Assembly (NCBI GenBank): GCA_907163375.1
Contig: CAJQUW010008025.1
Coordinates: 434,001 to 498,000, forward strand
Reading direction: 5' to 3'
Length of the DNA stretch: 64,000 bases
Source: Prostheceraeus crozeri
Taxonomy: Eukaryota; Platyhelminthes; Polycladida; Euryleptidae
The notes beneath the pieces are model-generated. The model was not told the origin of the DNA, did no database searches, and saw only the letters and a program-made list of their open reading frames with translations. Made by a program: the position numbers and the translations under genes. Shown here piece after piece: positions 45,223 to 57,759 of the stretch; the first letter of the stretch is position 1; each line of letters starts with the position of its first letter.

Positions 45223-46564
45223 CTGGAAATCGAACAATTTGAGTTAGTCACTGATAATGAAGTGTTAAGTATGACAGAAATGATTGCATTATTAATTCAC
45301 AAGAAGTTGAAATATACAACAGTCCACTCTCATATCAACGAAAGACATATGTGATGCTATCACACACAGAATTAAATATTTTGTTTATCTGCTTCGGTTT
45401 GCTAGAAGTGTGATTATTACGAAATCGACGGCACATAGAGGAACCTATTAGGTGGGCAAAAAGGAATTCCTAATACTTAACAGAGATAGGAAAAAAAGTC
45501 GTGCGTCGCTTGCGGATTAATGTGAGTTACAGCAAAGTGTTTCGATTGTCAAAATTCCTTCAGATTCGAAGAATTCAGATCATTGCGCACAAGTTTTCTC
45601 CATAATATTGGCCGTTCCGATCACTATTAAAAAAAGTAGCAGGCGTACGAAAATTAGTTCACTTGATGATTTCACCATCGTCTTCCCAGTCAGTCCTCAC
45701 TGCAGAGTGCATACACTGAATCGAATGTTGCCAGACGATGTGTGTTTTGGTGTGTGTGAAGTGATATCACAGCATGCACGCATCTCCCACTGGCTCTGAT
45801 GTCCTCTGGTGACAGCTTATTTTTTGCCATTTCCAATGGCAAGTGATACATGAATTATCCACTCGAGAAGGAGCAAGTTGTCTAATTCTGTGATGTGCCA
45901 TTTCGATATTAAGGTTACATATAACCCTTCCTTTCTAGGAAACCGAAGCGCGCGCAGATGAATCTAATTCTGTGCTATTACATTATAACAGTTCATTTTG
46001 TTAAATTTGTATTCAATAATTAATTTTCTTAGGAGTAAACCCCTATAACCCTAAATTTTAGGTTTTGTTAGATTTCATTCCAAATTCGACTCAAACCTAT
46101 TGCGGTGTACTATTAAGCTGGGAAATAAAACTCATGGCTTGACAAATCAGTTGAACTAAAAAGACATAAAAAAAGTAGGGAAAATGATGTAGTTAGACAT
46201 CAGTTAGACATGTCTATAAATACAAGTACGCAAGTTCCTTTGCATTTATTTAAGCTAGTTCCTGAAAAAGTGCCTCGATCACTGAAATACGTTTCTGACT
46301 TCTTGTACTAGTGTTCGATATTTCTCTTTTTCATCATATATGAAACGTTTTGTCAACAATTGTAAAAAATGGTTTTCATTATTGACTCAATAAACACGAC
46401 TACTGCTATTCATTAACTGTCAATGTATTTTGCTCTAATCCTAAGCTTCTGCCTTCCGACAATTCGCAAATTTTGAGGAATTATTGATTATTGAGTCTGT
46501 CGGAAATTAATGGACAGTAATTGAAATATTCAATGCAATTTTTGTGGAAACTAGTGTTCGTATA
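45223..46564. other. Region upstream of the WAP exon
   Basis: No anosmin Cys-rich or signal-peptide exon was found on the minus strand. A plus-strand 63-codon ORF at 45608 has no recognisable features. A Penelope-like motif lies at 46261-46300. Confidence 0.4.
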
Positions 46565-46765
46565 ATGTGTGGTGTTGGAAGTTTCCTGATATTTCTGTTA
46601 TCACTATGGGCGTTTATTACTTTGTATGCCACTTGCATTTTTCAACGATTTTCTGTGAATCTCTTATCAACCGAAAAAAACAACCGCACATCGCCTGAAA
46701 GCAATTTTCGTGTAGATGGATTTGAAGAGTTCCTAGAAGAATTTGGTTGGCCGTTAAAGCTTTGA
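46565..46765 (+). CDS. Candidate small gene, 66-residue membrane or secreted peptide
   Basis: ATG at 46565 starts a 66-residue frame with a strong N-terminal hydrophobic segment (GVGSFLIFLLSLWAFITLYA, residues 3-22). A short linker with an NRT glycosylation site and an acidic, aromatic end (VDGFEEFLEEFGWPLKL) follow. A canonical AATAAA lies at 46880-46885, about 115 bases after the stop, a normal distance for a short 3' UTR. It could be a peptide precursor or a single-pass micropeptide, but no dibasic cleavage site separates the end piece. It could also be the last exon of a larger gene. If anosmin's first exon lies further right, this sits antisense in its intron. Confidence 0.3.
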   Translation: MCGVGSFLIFLLSLWAFITLYATCIFQRFSVNLLSTEKNNRTSPESNFRVDGFEEFLEEFGWPLKL

Positions 46766-46879
46766 AGCTGTAGACTGCAGCTGTTTGTAGCTATTTTACG
46801 TGTTTATTGTGCTTAAGTCTGTTTAGAAATTTTCCAATATGTTTCACAGCTGTTCCACTATCTTGTTCTTCAAGTGTGA

Positions 46880-46885
46880 AATAAA
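46880..46885 (+). terminator. Poly(A) signal AATAAA
   Basis: Hexamer following the 66-residue ORF; supports a transcript end here only if that ORF is expressed. Confidence 0.3.
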
Positions 46886-49800
46886 AACATCTGCCTTATA
46901 AATGCCACAAAACTTGTGAAGTTACTCCAGTTCTCTCGTTAACAGCTGACCCTATTGCACGTGTCTACTTAATCAGTGATCAGAACTAAATGTTGAACAA
47001 ATATAACACACTCTTTAAAGGCATTTCCGACTGACATTGACGATTTTTATTGCTCTTTCTTTGATAATTTTTAACGAAGTTATCATCGGTATTGTACACC
47101 CCACGGCTCACGTGTTTACGAAAACCGATGGATGTCAGGACGCATCTCATTCAAAATTAAGAGAATAATGACTGACTGAGGGAAAGAAACTGCAGAATTT
47201 TTAATTTTCCTCATAGTCCTCTATTTTTAGATGAAGTATTTACATAGCTCAAAATTTACAGATATCTTCGAAGATATTTTAAAAGATTTAATGATAAGTG
47301 TTTAGACTTTCTAAAACTGAAATTGTCTGTCTAGTTCAAGCGATATCCTCGACACAATCTATTAACTGAAATTATTGCTAAATAATCTTAAATTATTCTT
47401 AAATAATCACTAAAATGATCAAATTGTATTAATATGCAGGTACACGTCAGTTATTGTGAGGGACGATAATAATCAAATAAGATTAATGACTACTTTGCAC
47501 TGATTTTTTATATTCATCTACCAAAGAATGATTACTAAGATTCCATCCACAAGGTATGAAATAGTTGAAGTCAAACACATGTTTCACTGTCTTGCACCAA
47601 TCAACCTTAAAAACGGATTAAACAGTATGCACTTGGACTAATAGTTCATCTCATTTAAAGATTATGAATTAATAAACTTATGGTGTCTAAACCCATTCCA
47701 CATCTATCATGGTTGTCTCCTACTCACATCACCTACGAGACGGGCATTATCTGCAGACAGACAAGCCATGGACAGGTCTAGTCAAAAGCCGTTAGGAAAG
47801 ATAATCAAAACAAATGTGATGTAAGCCTTGAATCGGATTGAGAGTTATTTTGTCATACTCCCATTGCTCCAAGCATATTTCTGTGTGTCGTCGTAGTATT
47901 TGTTTTTCTCTCATCGTGAATGGAAAAATTATCTGCTTGTACTTCTTACATTACTATTTAAAAAATGAACGATGAGATATTCGAGTGCACACTTGCACGT
48001 AGTTTACCTTATCATCATTTAACAAACAAGTTGACAGTGTCTTGCGAGAGATAGAACAGGATTTGACACGACTATCTGACTTAATTTCTCTGCTCAACAT
48101 TTTTATTCAAGTTGGACAGAAATGTATTCTATCCAGCTATATTATCAGATACTTTTGTAACTTTTGTAACAATGTACATGTTCAAGATAAGCCTGCAACA
48201 AGACTCCCTTTGAACACCTCATGAAAATTGAAATTTTCTATTTTTCAGTGAAAAGCCGCGTGTCCATTGCCAGCCTAGATGAAAGCTACAAAGCCGCTCG
48301 AAATTGAGCATCTTTAAAATTTTGAAAACGAACATTTTTCAGGAGAGCCGTTATAAATTTACATCAATTATATTACTAGTCTGAAACATGATCGACTATT
48401 TCTGGCATTTCTCATCATCAGAGGAACCTGATATTTGGCTAGATGGTCATTAAACAGTAGATTTCATTTCTATGACAAAAATAATTTCGAAAAATTCATC
48501 ATTTTTACTTCAAGTCGCTCTAGCTCAGAATAAGAAAAAGTTAGGTTTTCTAGACGTCGTGTCACTTCTTTGACTTCGTGTCCGTCCTTGAACATGAAAT
48601 ACAGCCCAACTGATAATTCATTAAGTTTTGATTTCAAAATCTTGAAGTTCGACACATTTCATTCAATAAAACAACTGTCGTAGACCTGGGGATATCAGAG
48701 GAGTCAATGTCATGGAAAACTCATTAATCGCATTCATTTCATACACGAATTGCGCGATTTTTGCTAATAGTCAAAGTTAATGAGGACAAAACCTTTCATG
48801 TATTTAAATCACATATGTAGAAATACTATTCCACTCTTTAGGGAGGTCATTTGGTGAAGAAATGTAGGAGGGATATGTTTCTTGAGTCCCTGTTATCCCC
48901 GAGGAAGGCCTGAGATCGCCTGAGATGGATGTAAAGCGGAAAAACGATACTTCTCCCTTGGCAGTCCAAATCCTGTAACTTCCTGTCATCAATATTTTCC
49001 CATTTCTAAACTCATGTTCTTCAAGAATTGAGAATTGTTATCAAACTGGCAAACTCTTCTGTCTCTATCCCTTCTGATTTTTTCTTAACTTATCATCCAT
49101 TTAAGTTAACGCAAAGCTGACGACAATTCGTTCATCAATAATACATTAAAAATTCTTTTTAGGAAAGAGAAGGATTTCAAGCAAAGGGGATGAGATGTCT
49201 CTTCTCTAACAGCCGGATTTCTGTCTCTCTGATAAGCTTTGACTGACAGCTGCTACTCCGTATGAGAGGCATCAATTTGCTTTGACAAACACAAGGGGAA
49301 ACAAAAGAAGATAAGTGGGTTTCAAACAGAAGGCATCAGGCAAACAACGACCTATAGCTTCGACTTTAATTCAAGAATAACTTAAACACATTCTTTGGAC
49401 AACGGTGGCGTAGTCGTTAATCAAACGTGCGGCAACCCGCAGTCTGTGGCGCTTGTTTACATTCGAAACAAATTGAATTCTGTCCAAAACTGCGTCAGAT
49501 CACCCAAAAGGTGTCGATGAAACATCCACATGCACACCGGTGACTCCCAACCTGATGTGGAATCCCACAGCACACGTCATGTTCAGCATCGTCATCCATA
49601 CATCAGTCGACATTGCTCCACAGCGCCTGTTCCATGACATACCGAACTCTTGTTTTAACACGATGACAAATCGATTGACCCTCAATTTCTAGTCCCACAC
49701 CACACAAAATCAGTGCTGTAACTAGTGTTCACAGTCATGTGTTGAATTATACAACAGGGACGTGACCGAGACAACCAAAACGATCAGCATCAGCGTCAGG

Positions 49801-52029
49801 GATTATCAAAAATTTATTGAATTTCAAGTAATTGATGCTATGATGTTTCAATCATCAATTAATCGATTGCATCAATTTCGTATATCAATTAACTGATTGA
49901 CTCAAGTTCCTATTGCAATAAATCGTTTACTCCAGAGGAAATTTCTTTTTCATGCATTTGTCCTCAATTTTGCTAAAATTAGGTCTACATCATTCAGGTA
50001 ATTATGATAATTTTCATGCCTTTTTATTATCAAGTGAAGGACTTATCCAACACCAAGTATCTGATCATGAAGAAGCTCGCAACGAGAATTCTACTATCTG
50101 GACAAGTTTTTGTTTCTCAGCAGTTAAAGCACCACATTCCTTGGCAGCAGTAACCGCTATGTTCTTCTTATAAGGATTCATCAGTACTGCTCGGAATGAC
50201 TCAAATTAGCTTGTCATCTAGAATGGCCGTTCCGCTGTTCAAGTCTGAGGACATCTTTCTATTCAATGCCCAGCGAGGGGAGGTGGCATCGGCATAGTGT
50301 CGTACGAAAGTCAATACATGCTATAATCAACTATCGTGCTTGAATACAAGCTTTCCGATAAGTATAAATTTTGCAAACCCGCATTGAGACAAGTATGTTG
50401 ATGTCCATATGCTTCTCCACAATCTATAATTGAAAAAACAGGCTTGAGCATGGTATTTTTGAACAGACTGAAGCTGTTAGACCAAATGAATTATTGTTTG
50501 AATGCGAGGAAACATGTGAATGCAAAAAAAGTGACGTTGAGATGAATGTGCATATACAAGCACATCTCAGATGGCCTCTGACGCTGTCGTGATCTATAAT
50601 TATGCAAAATAAAACATAAGTCATAGAGACTGATCATTTTCTCGCATCAGAATATTCAGAAAATAAAGCACAGTATTTTCAATAACATGAATTATATTCA
50701 TAACTAAATTTAGAAACATAAACCGTTGGCATAAACTGGATGCGTTGTAAGTGGAGCACATTTTCTTACACTTTGAAATTGGTCGAATGACGTGATTTTA
50801 TAGTAAAGCTTACTACACCTATTGATTGACTAGCTATAACCAAAAAGTTCATTTTGCGAACTATTATTGGCTAATGGCATGAATCCAACCGAAATTGACA
50901 TTTTTCCAACTATGAAATACATATATAAAGCAACCACGAGGGCACTAATTTACAGCGCATCTTGTCAACATCACAGCGAGCCGAGCGGCCTGAAAATCTG
51001 CATTAAAAGAGGATCAGGAATTAGGATTAATAAATTTGGTGTGAGTCTAGATAAAGAAGTCAACGATATACAGGATACAGGAAAAATTAGTTAACTAGCA
51101 GAGATAATCTGCTTGCAGTTGAAATGAAGAAACCTGATATTTCATTATTTCAGGAGAGGTAACTGCGCTTCCTCACTTGTGAGAACACCTGACGCTCTTT
51201 TGCCATCATCCTACGTGTCAGGCAATGCGAATACATCTACCTAGACTGCTTAGAGTATTCCCTATTGATTGAGGCTGACATGACTTTCAAATCACTCCTC
51301 AAAATCGAAGTAAACAAGGCGTGAAATTGCTTGAGTTTTGTGGTCGTACCGATGCAATCTGCTGTCACAATCGTCACGTCCCAAACAATGTTTCATCGTT
51401 TGAGTTGATAAGTGAGTAGCTCTCATAAGATTGAAGGTGATTGGAAGTGATGAGCACTCCTAACCGAATAAAACGGAAAACATAAATAAGGACACGCCAT
51501 CCACCATATCTGTTAATGGAATCGCATCAGTCATTATCCCAACACGATTTCTACTGCGAATTCCGATTTAATAACCTCAATCAATGATGCCTGCATAGAA
51601 TCAGCATCAACTGTGAGTACTTTGTAAAATAGTTGCAAATATGTGGTCACACTGTCTACTTAAATACAGTGAAGTTGGATATTGGATGATGGAAACTATA
51701 GATTATGAATGAGAGGTGATTTATTGTCATGGTGTAGAAGTGATGTTATTTATTTCGAAAAATGCATAGTTCCACATAAACTATGCGCACTTGTATTTGT
51801 TTCACTGAGTAAACAAGACAAGAGATCTTAGAACACGCACTACAAAGTGGAATCCGGTCGACGCCGGCCTGGATTTCAAGTTTGCTTCTTTTGAACTTGT
51901 GCAAGTAGTTTTCATTTTTGAGGAATATGTTATCATCATACATATAGACATCAAAATGCAGCTAAGGTCTGCTTTTTGTAAAATCGCTTTACTGGGTCAA
52001 TAAAACATACATCTTTACTTTACTCTGTA
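46886..52029. other. Long non-coding stretch
   Basis: About 5.1 kb, A+T-rich. Short open frames on both strands have no splice-bounded structure or known motif. At 49810-49930 there are repeated ATCAATTAA/CGATTG motifs, also seen near 53890-53970. A TGGCGTAGTCGTTAATC at about 49408 resembles an A box, but no B box follows. Confidence 0.45.
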
Positions 52030-52259
52030 CATTCTATATTTCATTGGTCTCCGTGGCACAGTGGCTAAGTGCTTGGCCTAGCGATCTTTCAGTCCAGAGG
52101 TCGAGCCCCGAAAGTAACATTGGAAGGCGGCAGGAAGGGCATCCGGACTAAAAGATCCCAATGATCCAGATTCAAGTCTGACTATGTCAACACCGTCTAA
52201 GCCCCCAGTAAGGGGGGGGGTAGTGACGTTAAACTATTCATCATCATTCTATATTTCAT
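52030..52259 (+). mobile_element. tRNA-derived SINE with 15-bp target duplication
   Basis: The element (52045-52244) has A box TGGCACAGTGG, B-box-like GGTCGAGCC, body GCAGGAAGGGCATCCGGAC and tail TAGTGACGTTAAAC followed by ATC repeats. An exact 15-bp duplication, CATTCTATATTTCAT, flanks it at 52030-52044 and 52245-52259. This is the best-bounded copy and a young insertion. Confidence 0.92.
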
Positions 52260-53997
52260 ATTATATTTTCAATATTTTGATGAATAGTGAAATACTACAT
52301 AACCATGCGGAGTGCGTACCCACTCATCCATAAAAACGGCATTATGGCAATTTTCATCGAAGCGATGTGCAAGATGTACAAATGATTTAAACCACTGACA
52401 GGCAACACTGCACCATTAGCAGGCTAATTGAACGTAATTGATTATGTATTATACAATTTTGTAAATAATATTTCATTTCACATTGCGACTGACCTAAGAG
52501 CGGCTAGGAACCCTGTATTAATTTGGCCTGCAACCTGTTTAAAACGGCCTGAATCTAGCACAAAATGGTCTGAGCCTGAATCTGTTTCCATCTCTCACGA
52601 ACTAATTAATTCCAAGAATAAACAGAAAATTCGACTTTATGCCGTCGGTCTAGTGGAGTATGGAAATAGTAAGCACGTTTACAATTCTGGTACATACCTT
52701 GGTCAGACGAGTGCGGTCGGGTATCAAAGGTGCTGGCATTCATCACAGACGCAATATTTGTCATCCTCAATCTATTTTTTTTATTCTAGCCTACCATCTT
52801 AGGACAATCAGAATCCATTTGAAATCTATACAGGGAAATGTTCTGAATGAGAAATTGAATAAAAACATTTTGTCAGACACATCCACGGAAGGACTGCATC
52901 TGTGATCTGAGTAATTTCTTTCAATTTTATCAGCAGGCCTCCTACAGTGAGCGTATAGAGAAAGGTTAATTAAGACGAGCTCTTGCTATATCCCATCACA
53001 GTAGGCAATAATGATTTAATCACAACGACAAACAGGACCAGAAGCGAACACACCTCTTCTAAACCCAGAAGAATGAAGAGAGCTAAAACTAGTCAGGCGC
53101 AAGACGAAGACCTGAGAAAATCTGTTTTCCTTCAACTCTACACGAATTGTCAACACATCAGAATGTGCGCTTGCCTTATCTTTTTACCTTCTTCGTTATC
53201 TTCAAGCTCAAACAAAGACGAGAAATTTTGTTATGTATTCACAAAAAAGACAAAAACACACTATTAATATTCTTTCTACAATAATTGTGTTATCTGGCAC
53301 CGTAAACCAAATTTTGTAAATGAAATTACCGTTAGAAGATTATCATCATTCGCTTGACATGCTTTTAAAGTCCACGTTTCAGCGTGACTATTCCATCACA
53401 TACTGTTATCGCTCTCAAGGGGAAAAGTCACATAGCATGACAGAAAAATCGTATGAAAGAAGATGATATCCAAGATTGGTCAATTAATGTCCTTAGAGCC
53501 ATTTTTGGACAGTCTAACTGTGTATCTGTCTTAATAAAGAGAAAGACGAAACCGATGTCCATAGCGGCAAAGGTAGATCCCTAATTATTCAGGGAATGAG
53601 AAGATGGAATGAGAGTGAAACGTGAGCACGGAAGCAGCTGAAACATCAAGAAACATATTTTGAGACATTTTCGCTTACATAGACAGAAAAAATGATGTTG
53701 AGGATATTTTGCACCTTATCTAGATATATGGAAAATAGCTGACAAAATTGGAATATATTCCAAGTTAATCATTGTCGAAATAATAGCATGATCTTTTTTT
53801 TCAAATATCACAGTGTTTGATCTCAAATATACATGCATTAACTTAACAGGAATCGAATCTCTGTTGAAAACAGCAGTTATCAAAATTGACCGCAATTGAT
53901 TGATTGCCGCTATCAAAAAATTACATTGATCGCATAATCGAATGATTGCAGTTAATTGATTGATTAATTTGTAATGGAGAAGGTATTTAGTTGACCT
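52260..53997. other. Non-coding stretch between two SINEs
   Basis: Two plus-strand frames (52428-52802 and 52983-53267) reach 124 and 94 codons but begin with non-ATG codons and have no recognisable domains. Nothing else was seen. Confidence 0.4.
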
Positions 53998-54212
53998 ATT
54001 TGCTTACATTTGGTCTCTGTGGTACAGTGGCTAGCTGCTTGGCCTAACAATCCTTTGATCCAGAGGTCGAGCCCCGAAAGTGTCATTGGAAGTCGACAGG
54101 AAGGGCATCCGGACTAAAAGCAGCACAGCGCTCCAGAAAAGTCTGACTAAGTCAGCACCGTCCAAGCCCCCAGTAAGTGGAATTAGTGACGTTAAAGCTT
54201 CATTTGCTTACA
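53998..54212 (+). mobile_element. tRNA-derived SINE with 11-bp target duplication
   Basis: The element (54009-54201) matches the other copies, with A box TGGTACAGTGG, B-box-like GGTCGAGCC and tail TTAGTGACGTTAAA. ATTTGCTTACA flanks it at 53998-54008 and 54202-54212. Confidence 0.92.
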
Positions 54213-54624
54213 ATGCCGACACCAATAACCATCGCATGGAAAATATTCCACTTTCAGCGATTAACTTAGATGCCAAGCTTGCTAGACATATTTTATTCAC
54301 AAACTGATCACTCTCAGGATTGTAATCAGGAGCTATTTGGTGTATAACGTATTTAATAACTCTATATTACACTACTGTAAATGTGAATAATCATTCATTT
54401 GTTTCAATAATTGATAATCACTATAATAGTGATGCACAAACTTAAGTCTTTCAATAAAATTGATCAATTTTCACACCTAATTAAGAATATAGTTACATAC
54501 ATATCTTTTAATGTGTCTACTCAAGTAACCATCCAATTTGATAATTAGCTATTATGTGACTTGTAAAGCCCCACGTAGCCTAACTAAGTGAAACAACAGA
54601 GTGAAAAATTCAAAATCAAGAATT

Positions 54625-55205
54625 ACGTACTTATGAACTATCTCCCCTCCACGTTTTCAAAATTGTCTAAAATCTGCAAAAATAAACAATCGTCAACAAA
54701 CTTGAAGTGAACTTATCTAAGCATATTTTCTCCCCACATACAACATTTTATGCACATCAGACAAGTACTTTTTGCATGAGACGATCACGTGAAGTGTAGC
54801 GAAGTCAGCAGCTTCCTCTGACTTCGTCTGTTCGACGCATTATTGTTGCTCGTGTGTGCATTGTTCTCTCTCCCTCTTCGTCTCATCCACTGTTATTTGA
54901 AATCTTCCCATGACCACTACTGTACCACACCTTTTTAAGAAGCATATTAATGTGAGGGATCTGGCCTGGTCATCATCGCTTCACGAGTTGTCGGGAAATG
55001 ACTTTGTTGACTTCAAGTGCTTTCTGCTTAGACGATGAGGTCAGAAGAAGTCAGATCAAGCTGCCGGCATCGCTGCACTTCAAGTTATCACCCCTAATTC
55101 AAAAAGTACTTGTCCGATTTGCCTAAATTTTTGCATGTGGGTAGAGAATAACCTCACTTACTTGTGTTTAAAGTTTAAAATTTCTAAACTATATCAAAAA
55201 AGACA
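54625..55205. mobile_element. Long-inverted-repeat MITE, copy 2
   Basis: It matches copy 1 at 21.5-22.0 kb over most of its length: GTCTAAAATCTGCAAAAATA at the left, the CTCTCTCCCTCTTCGTCTCA middle, TTTTTGCATGTGGGTAGA toward the right. It has about 40 extra bases in the middle (TGTACCACACC...). The outer right arm has diverged more than the left, so the right end is approximate. Confidence 0.6.
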
Positions 55206-56447
55206 ATTATTGTCGTCAATATTGTTGACGATGCAACGAATTGGGTGTGGGGGAAAGAGTAGAAGTGCCTAGATGAGACTTGTGAGCAACTATTATGAGT
55301 TCATCGAAAAATATCACACACCGCGTTGAATAATCCAGTTCAGTGGAGAATTAACATCGCATAATTCCACAAGATGAAAACTGCGTATTTGGATAGATTA
55401 TATTGATATAATTGAGTTGACATCCAGCATGGAAGAATCCCGATATTCACAAGTCTCACGGTGATTAGTATGAAAATATGTAGTTTTCCGGCGAAACTTG
55501 ATTCTAAGTTTGTGTGAAGTGAATTCTTGCTCATTCTTAACAGGAGACAAACAACGAATGCCACAATGATAAGAATTCTCTGAAAGAAGACTGCAAATGC
55601 TTTCTCTCATTCCTCATAAATGTCTTTATAATGCAAGACAAGATGAAATGGAAGGGAAGTTAGATAGACTACAGGAGGATGAATGCAAGTGTAACAGTAG
55701 TCAAGAGAATCGAGCAATGAAAGCTCGGTTGGGCTCCTGTACTTTCCTTTGTCAGTTCTCCACAATGGGCACACGTTTGTGACACCCTCACCTTCCGTCC
55801 ACCTCCCATCTCTTTGTCGGCATGGGAATCGGCACAATCACTACCCTCGGTGCACAACCAACACTTCCGTTGAGGATTATTCTTCAATAGATTTGCGGTC
55901 TTCAAACCTTCCTGTCACGAGCGGGCTCTTTTCTAACGCCGACAATGTTCACTGAGGCGTTAAACCTTTGTTTTCCTTCTGATTCGGCATCATGCGTGAC
56001 CCAAATCTATACAGAAATAATTTCACATCTCTGTGAAAAAATGCATTGCAGTGATCGCATATGAATAGTTTGTTTAATTTATTCATGGTACGGAAAGTAA
56101 CTGCGAAGAAATATGTAGAAAAAATACATTCGCATTATGATGACTCGAAGTCCAGATAGCCATCCTGCTGAAATGGGATCGCGGCTGATATACGATCCAA
56201 AGAATCACAGAATTGCAAAAACCGCTTTATTTGCCTTCACTTGCCAACATCGGGCACCAGGGATTTCCGCAGTTCCTTGTATAAGTATTATTAAGCCTTC
56301 ATTCAAAATTGAATGCCAAAAATTGAAATCATCTGTATTTATTGTCAGTCTCACACATAATGCTAGATTGATGAAGTGAATTGCAGCTATATATTAATAA
56401 AGAAACCAATTTTCACCCTAGAACCGGTGTAAACGTACAGTTATTAA
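55206..56447. other. Non-coding stretch
   Basis: Several overlapping short frames on both strands (55340-55955 and 56137-56379) with no family match and no consistent splice sites. No repeat was recognised. Confidence 0.4.
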
Positions 56448-56486
56448 TTTGTACTTCAAACAGTTTATAATGTTATACTATATGTG

Positions 56487-56874
56487 ATGTCTAGCAAAAT
56501 TCCACGAGAACTTGAAGAAAAATCGTCGATTCCTGATCAGTTGAAGTCCAGAAACACACACAATTTCATTGATTCAACAGCAGCAGACCAGCTTGGTAGG
56601 TGAGCATGCACTGAAATTTCTGTCTGCTGACATTCCACGAATATTTTGGGCCATTCAATGCATAAGAGTCGTTTAGTCTCTCGGATGTAACTGATAATAA
56701 TTATTCTGTTATCTTATGTTAATATCACTTCGAAAACTAATTGAAATGAATGGTACAGGTTTAGTATTCACAGCAGAGGCGACTGATAGACAAACATTAA
56801 ACGCTGTAAACATGCTGACTGGCGACAGAATTATTCGATTAAATATTGTGACTGGAAATCTAAGAGATAAGTAA
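56487..56874 (+). CDS. Candidate two-exon small gene, 74 residues
   Basis: Exon 1 (56487-56595) runs from ATG to a GTAGGTGAG donor in phase 1 and encodes SSKIPRELEEKSSIPDQLKS, then NTHNFIDSTAADQL. Exon 2 (56759-56874) follows a TACAG acceptor, enters in the right phase and reads LVFTAEATDRQTLNAVNMLT, then GDRIIRLNIVTGNLRDK and TAA. Matching phase and coding-like composition in both parts is the support. The acceptor's pyrimidine tract is poor, and the ORFs are short enough for chance. No family is recognised. Exon 2 could also be internal. Confidence 0.25.
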
Positions 56875-57480
56875 TTAAAATGAATTAATTGAATTACGTA
56901 TCTTTTGTCGGGTGATATCGTTATATAATCCTTTCACACGTTCGATATTGTTGCAATTACCGACTTCTCTATCAATCGATCTGTTAGCGCTCGAATGTCA
57001 CAACTCCTTATCGGAGGCTCGGATGAAGGGAACATGTTCATACTATTGAATCTTATTGATGCCCTCGGTTCGGAAACAATTTCTGACACCTACCGAGCAT
57101 ATTCTCAAGAATATTAGACAACACGATTCGAAGATTGTAACGCTAGGAACCTCGAAAATAACAGCTTTCTTTTTAATTAAAATGATTATCAGCAGGTCCA
57201 TATGACAAATTATTTCTTGTCATGATTGTTGAGCGTTTGATTGCATTATGAAATAAACGCTGGCTAGGTTCTTGTAGAAGTTTAAACAGGGCAAAACGTA
57301 TGTAGGCAATTAGTTTATTAAAAGTTTGCAGACTTCTGCAGACAAACTGTCTACATCAAGATTATTCACATTATGCAACATCATAAATGAATATGAAACA
57401 CGTACAATTAGGCCGACAGCAATTCGTGTTTTCTTTAATCGCTAATTAACTCATAAATGGAAATATTTGATATTTGATTG
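56875..57480. other. Non-coding stretch
   Basis: A+T-rich; nothing recognised. Confidence 0.4.
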
Positions 57481-57759
57481 CTCAGGAATCAAAAATAATT
57501 CTTCACAATACCCAATATTTCGGTATTCTTCAACAAGGGTAACAGGATGAATGCACGGACAGATAATAGATAATAACAGTCGGACGACTTCGTGAGTTCC
57601 ACCAGCGACTGACTGATGTCCTACTACGTCATTTGCCTTTTCTCTTTCTGTACAGTACATAAACTGACTTCTATTATCTGTCCATGCATTCATCCAGTTA
57701 CCCTTGATGAAGAATACCGAAATATTGGGCATTACGAAGAATTATTTTTGATTCCTGAG
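57481..57759. mobile_element. MITE with 90-bp terminal inverted repeats
   Basis: The left arm (57481-57570) begins CTCAGGAATCAAAAATAATT, and the right arm (57670-57759) is its inverse with about six mismatches, so about 93% identical. The 99-bp centre is unrelated to the arms. Short frames read through both arms on opposite strands and are by-products. No target duplication was seen, so the superfamily is unknown. Confidence 0.7.

Noticed and set aside
49500-49685. Possible anosmin N-terminal cysteine-rich exon on the minus strand
   Set aside because: Only two cysteines, wrong spacing, no signal peptide and no matching phase 0 donor.
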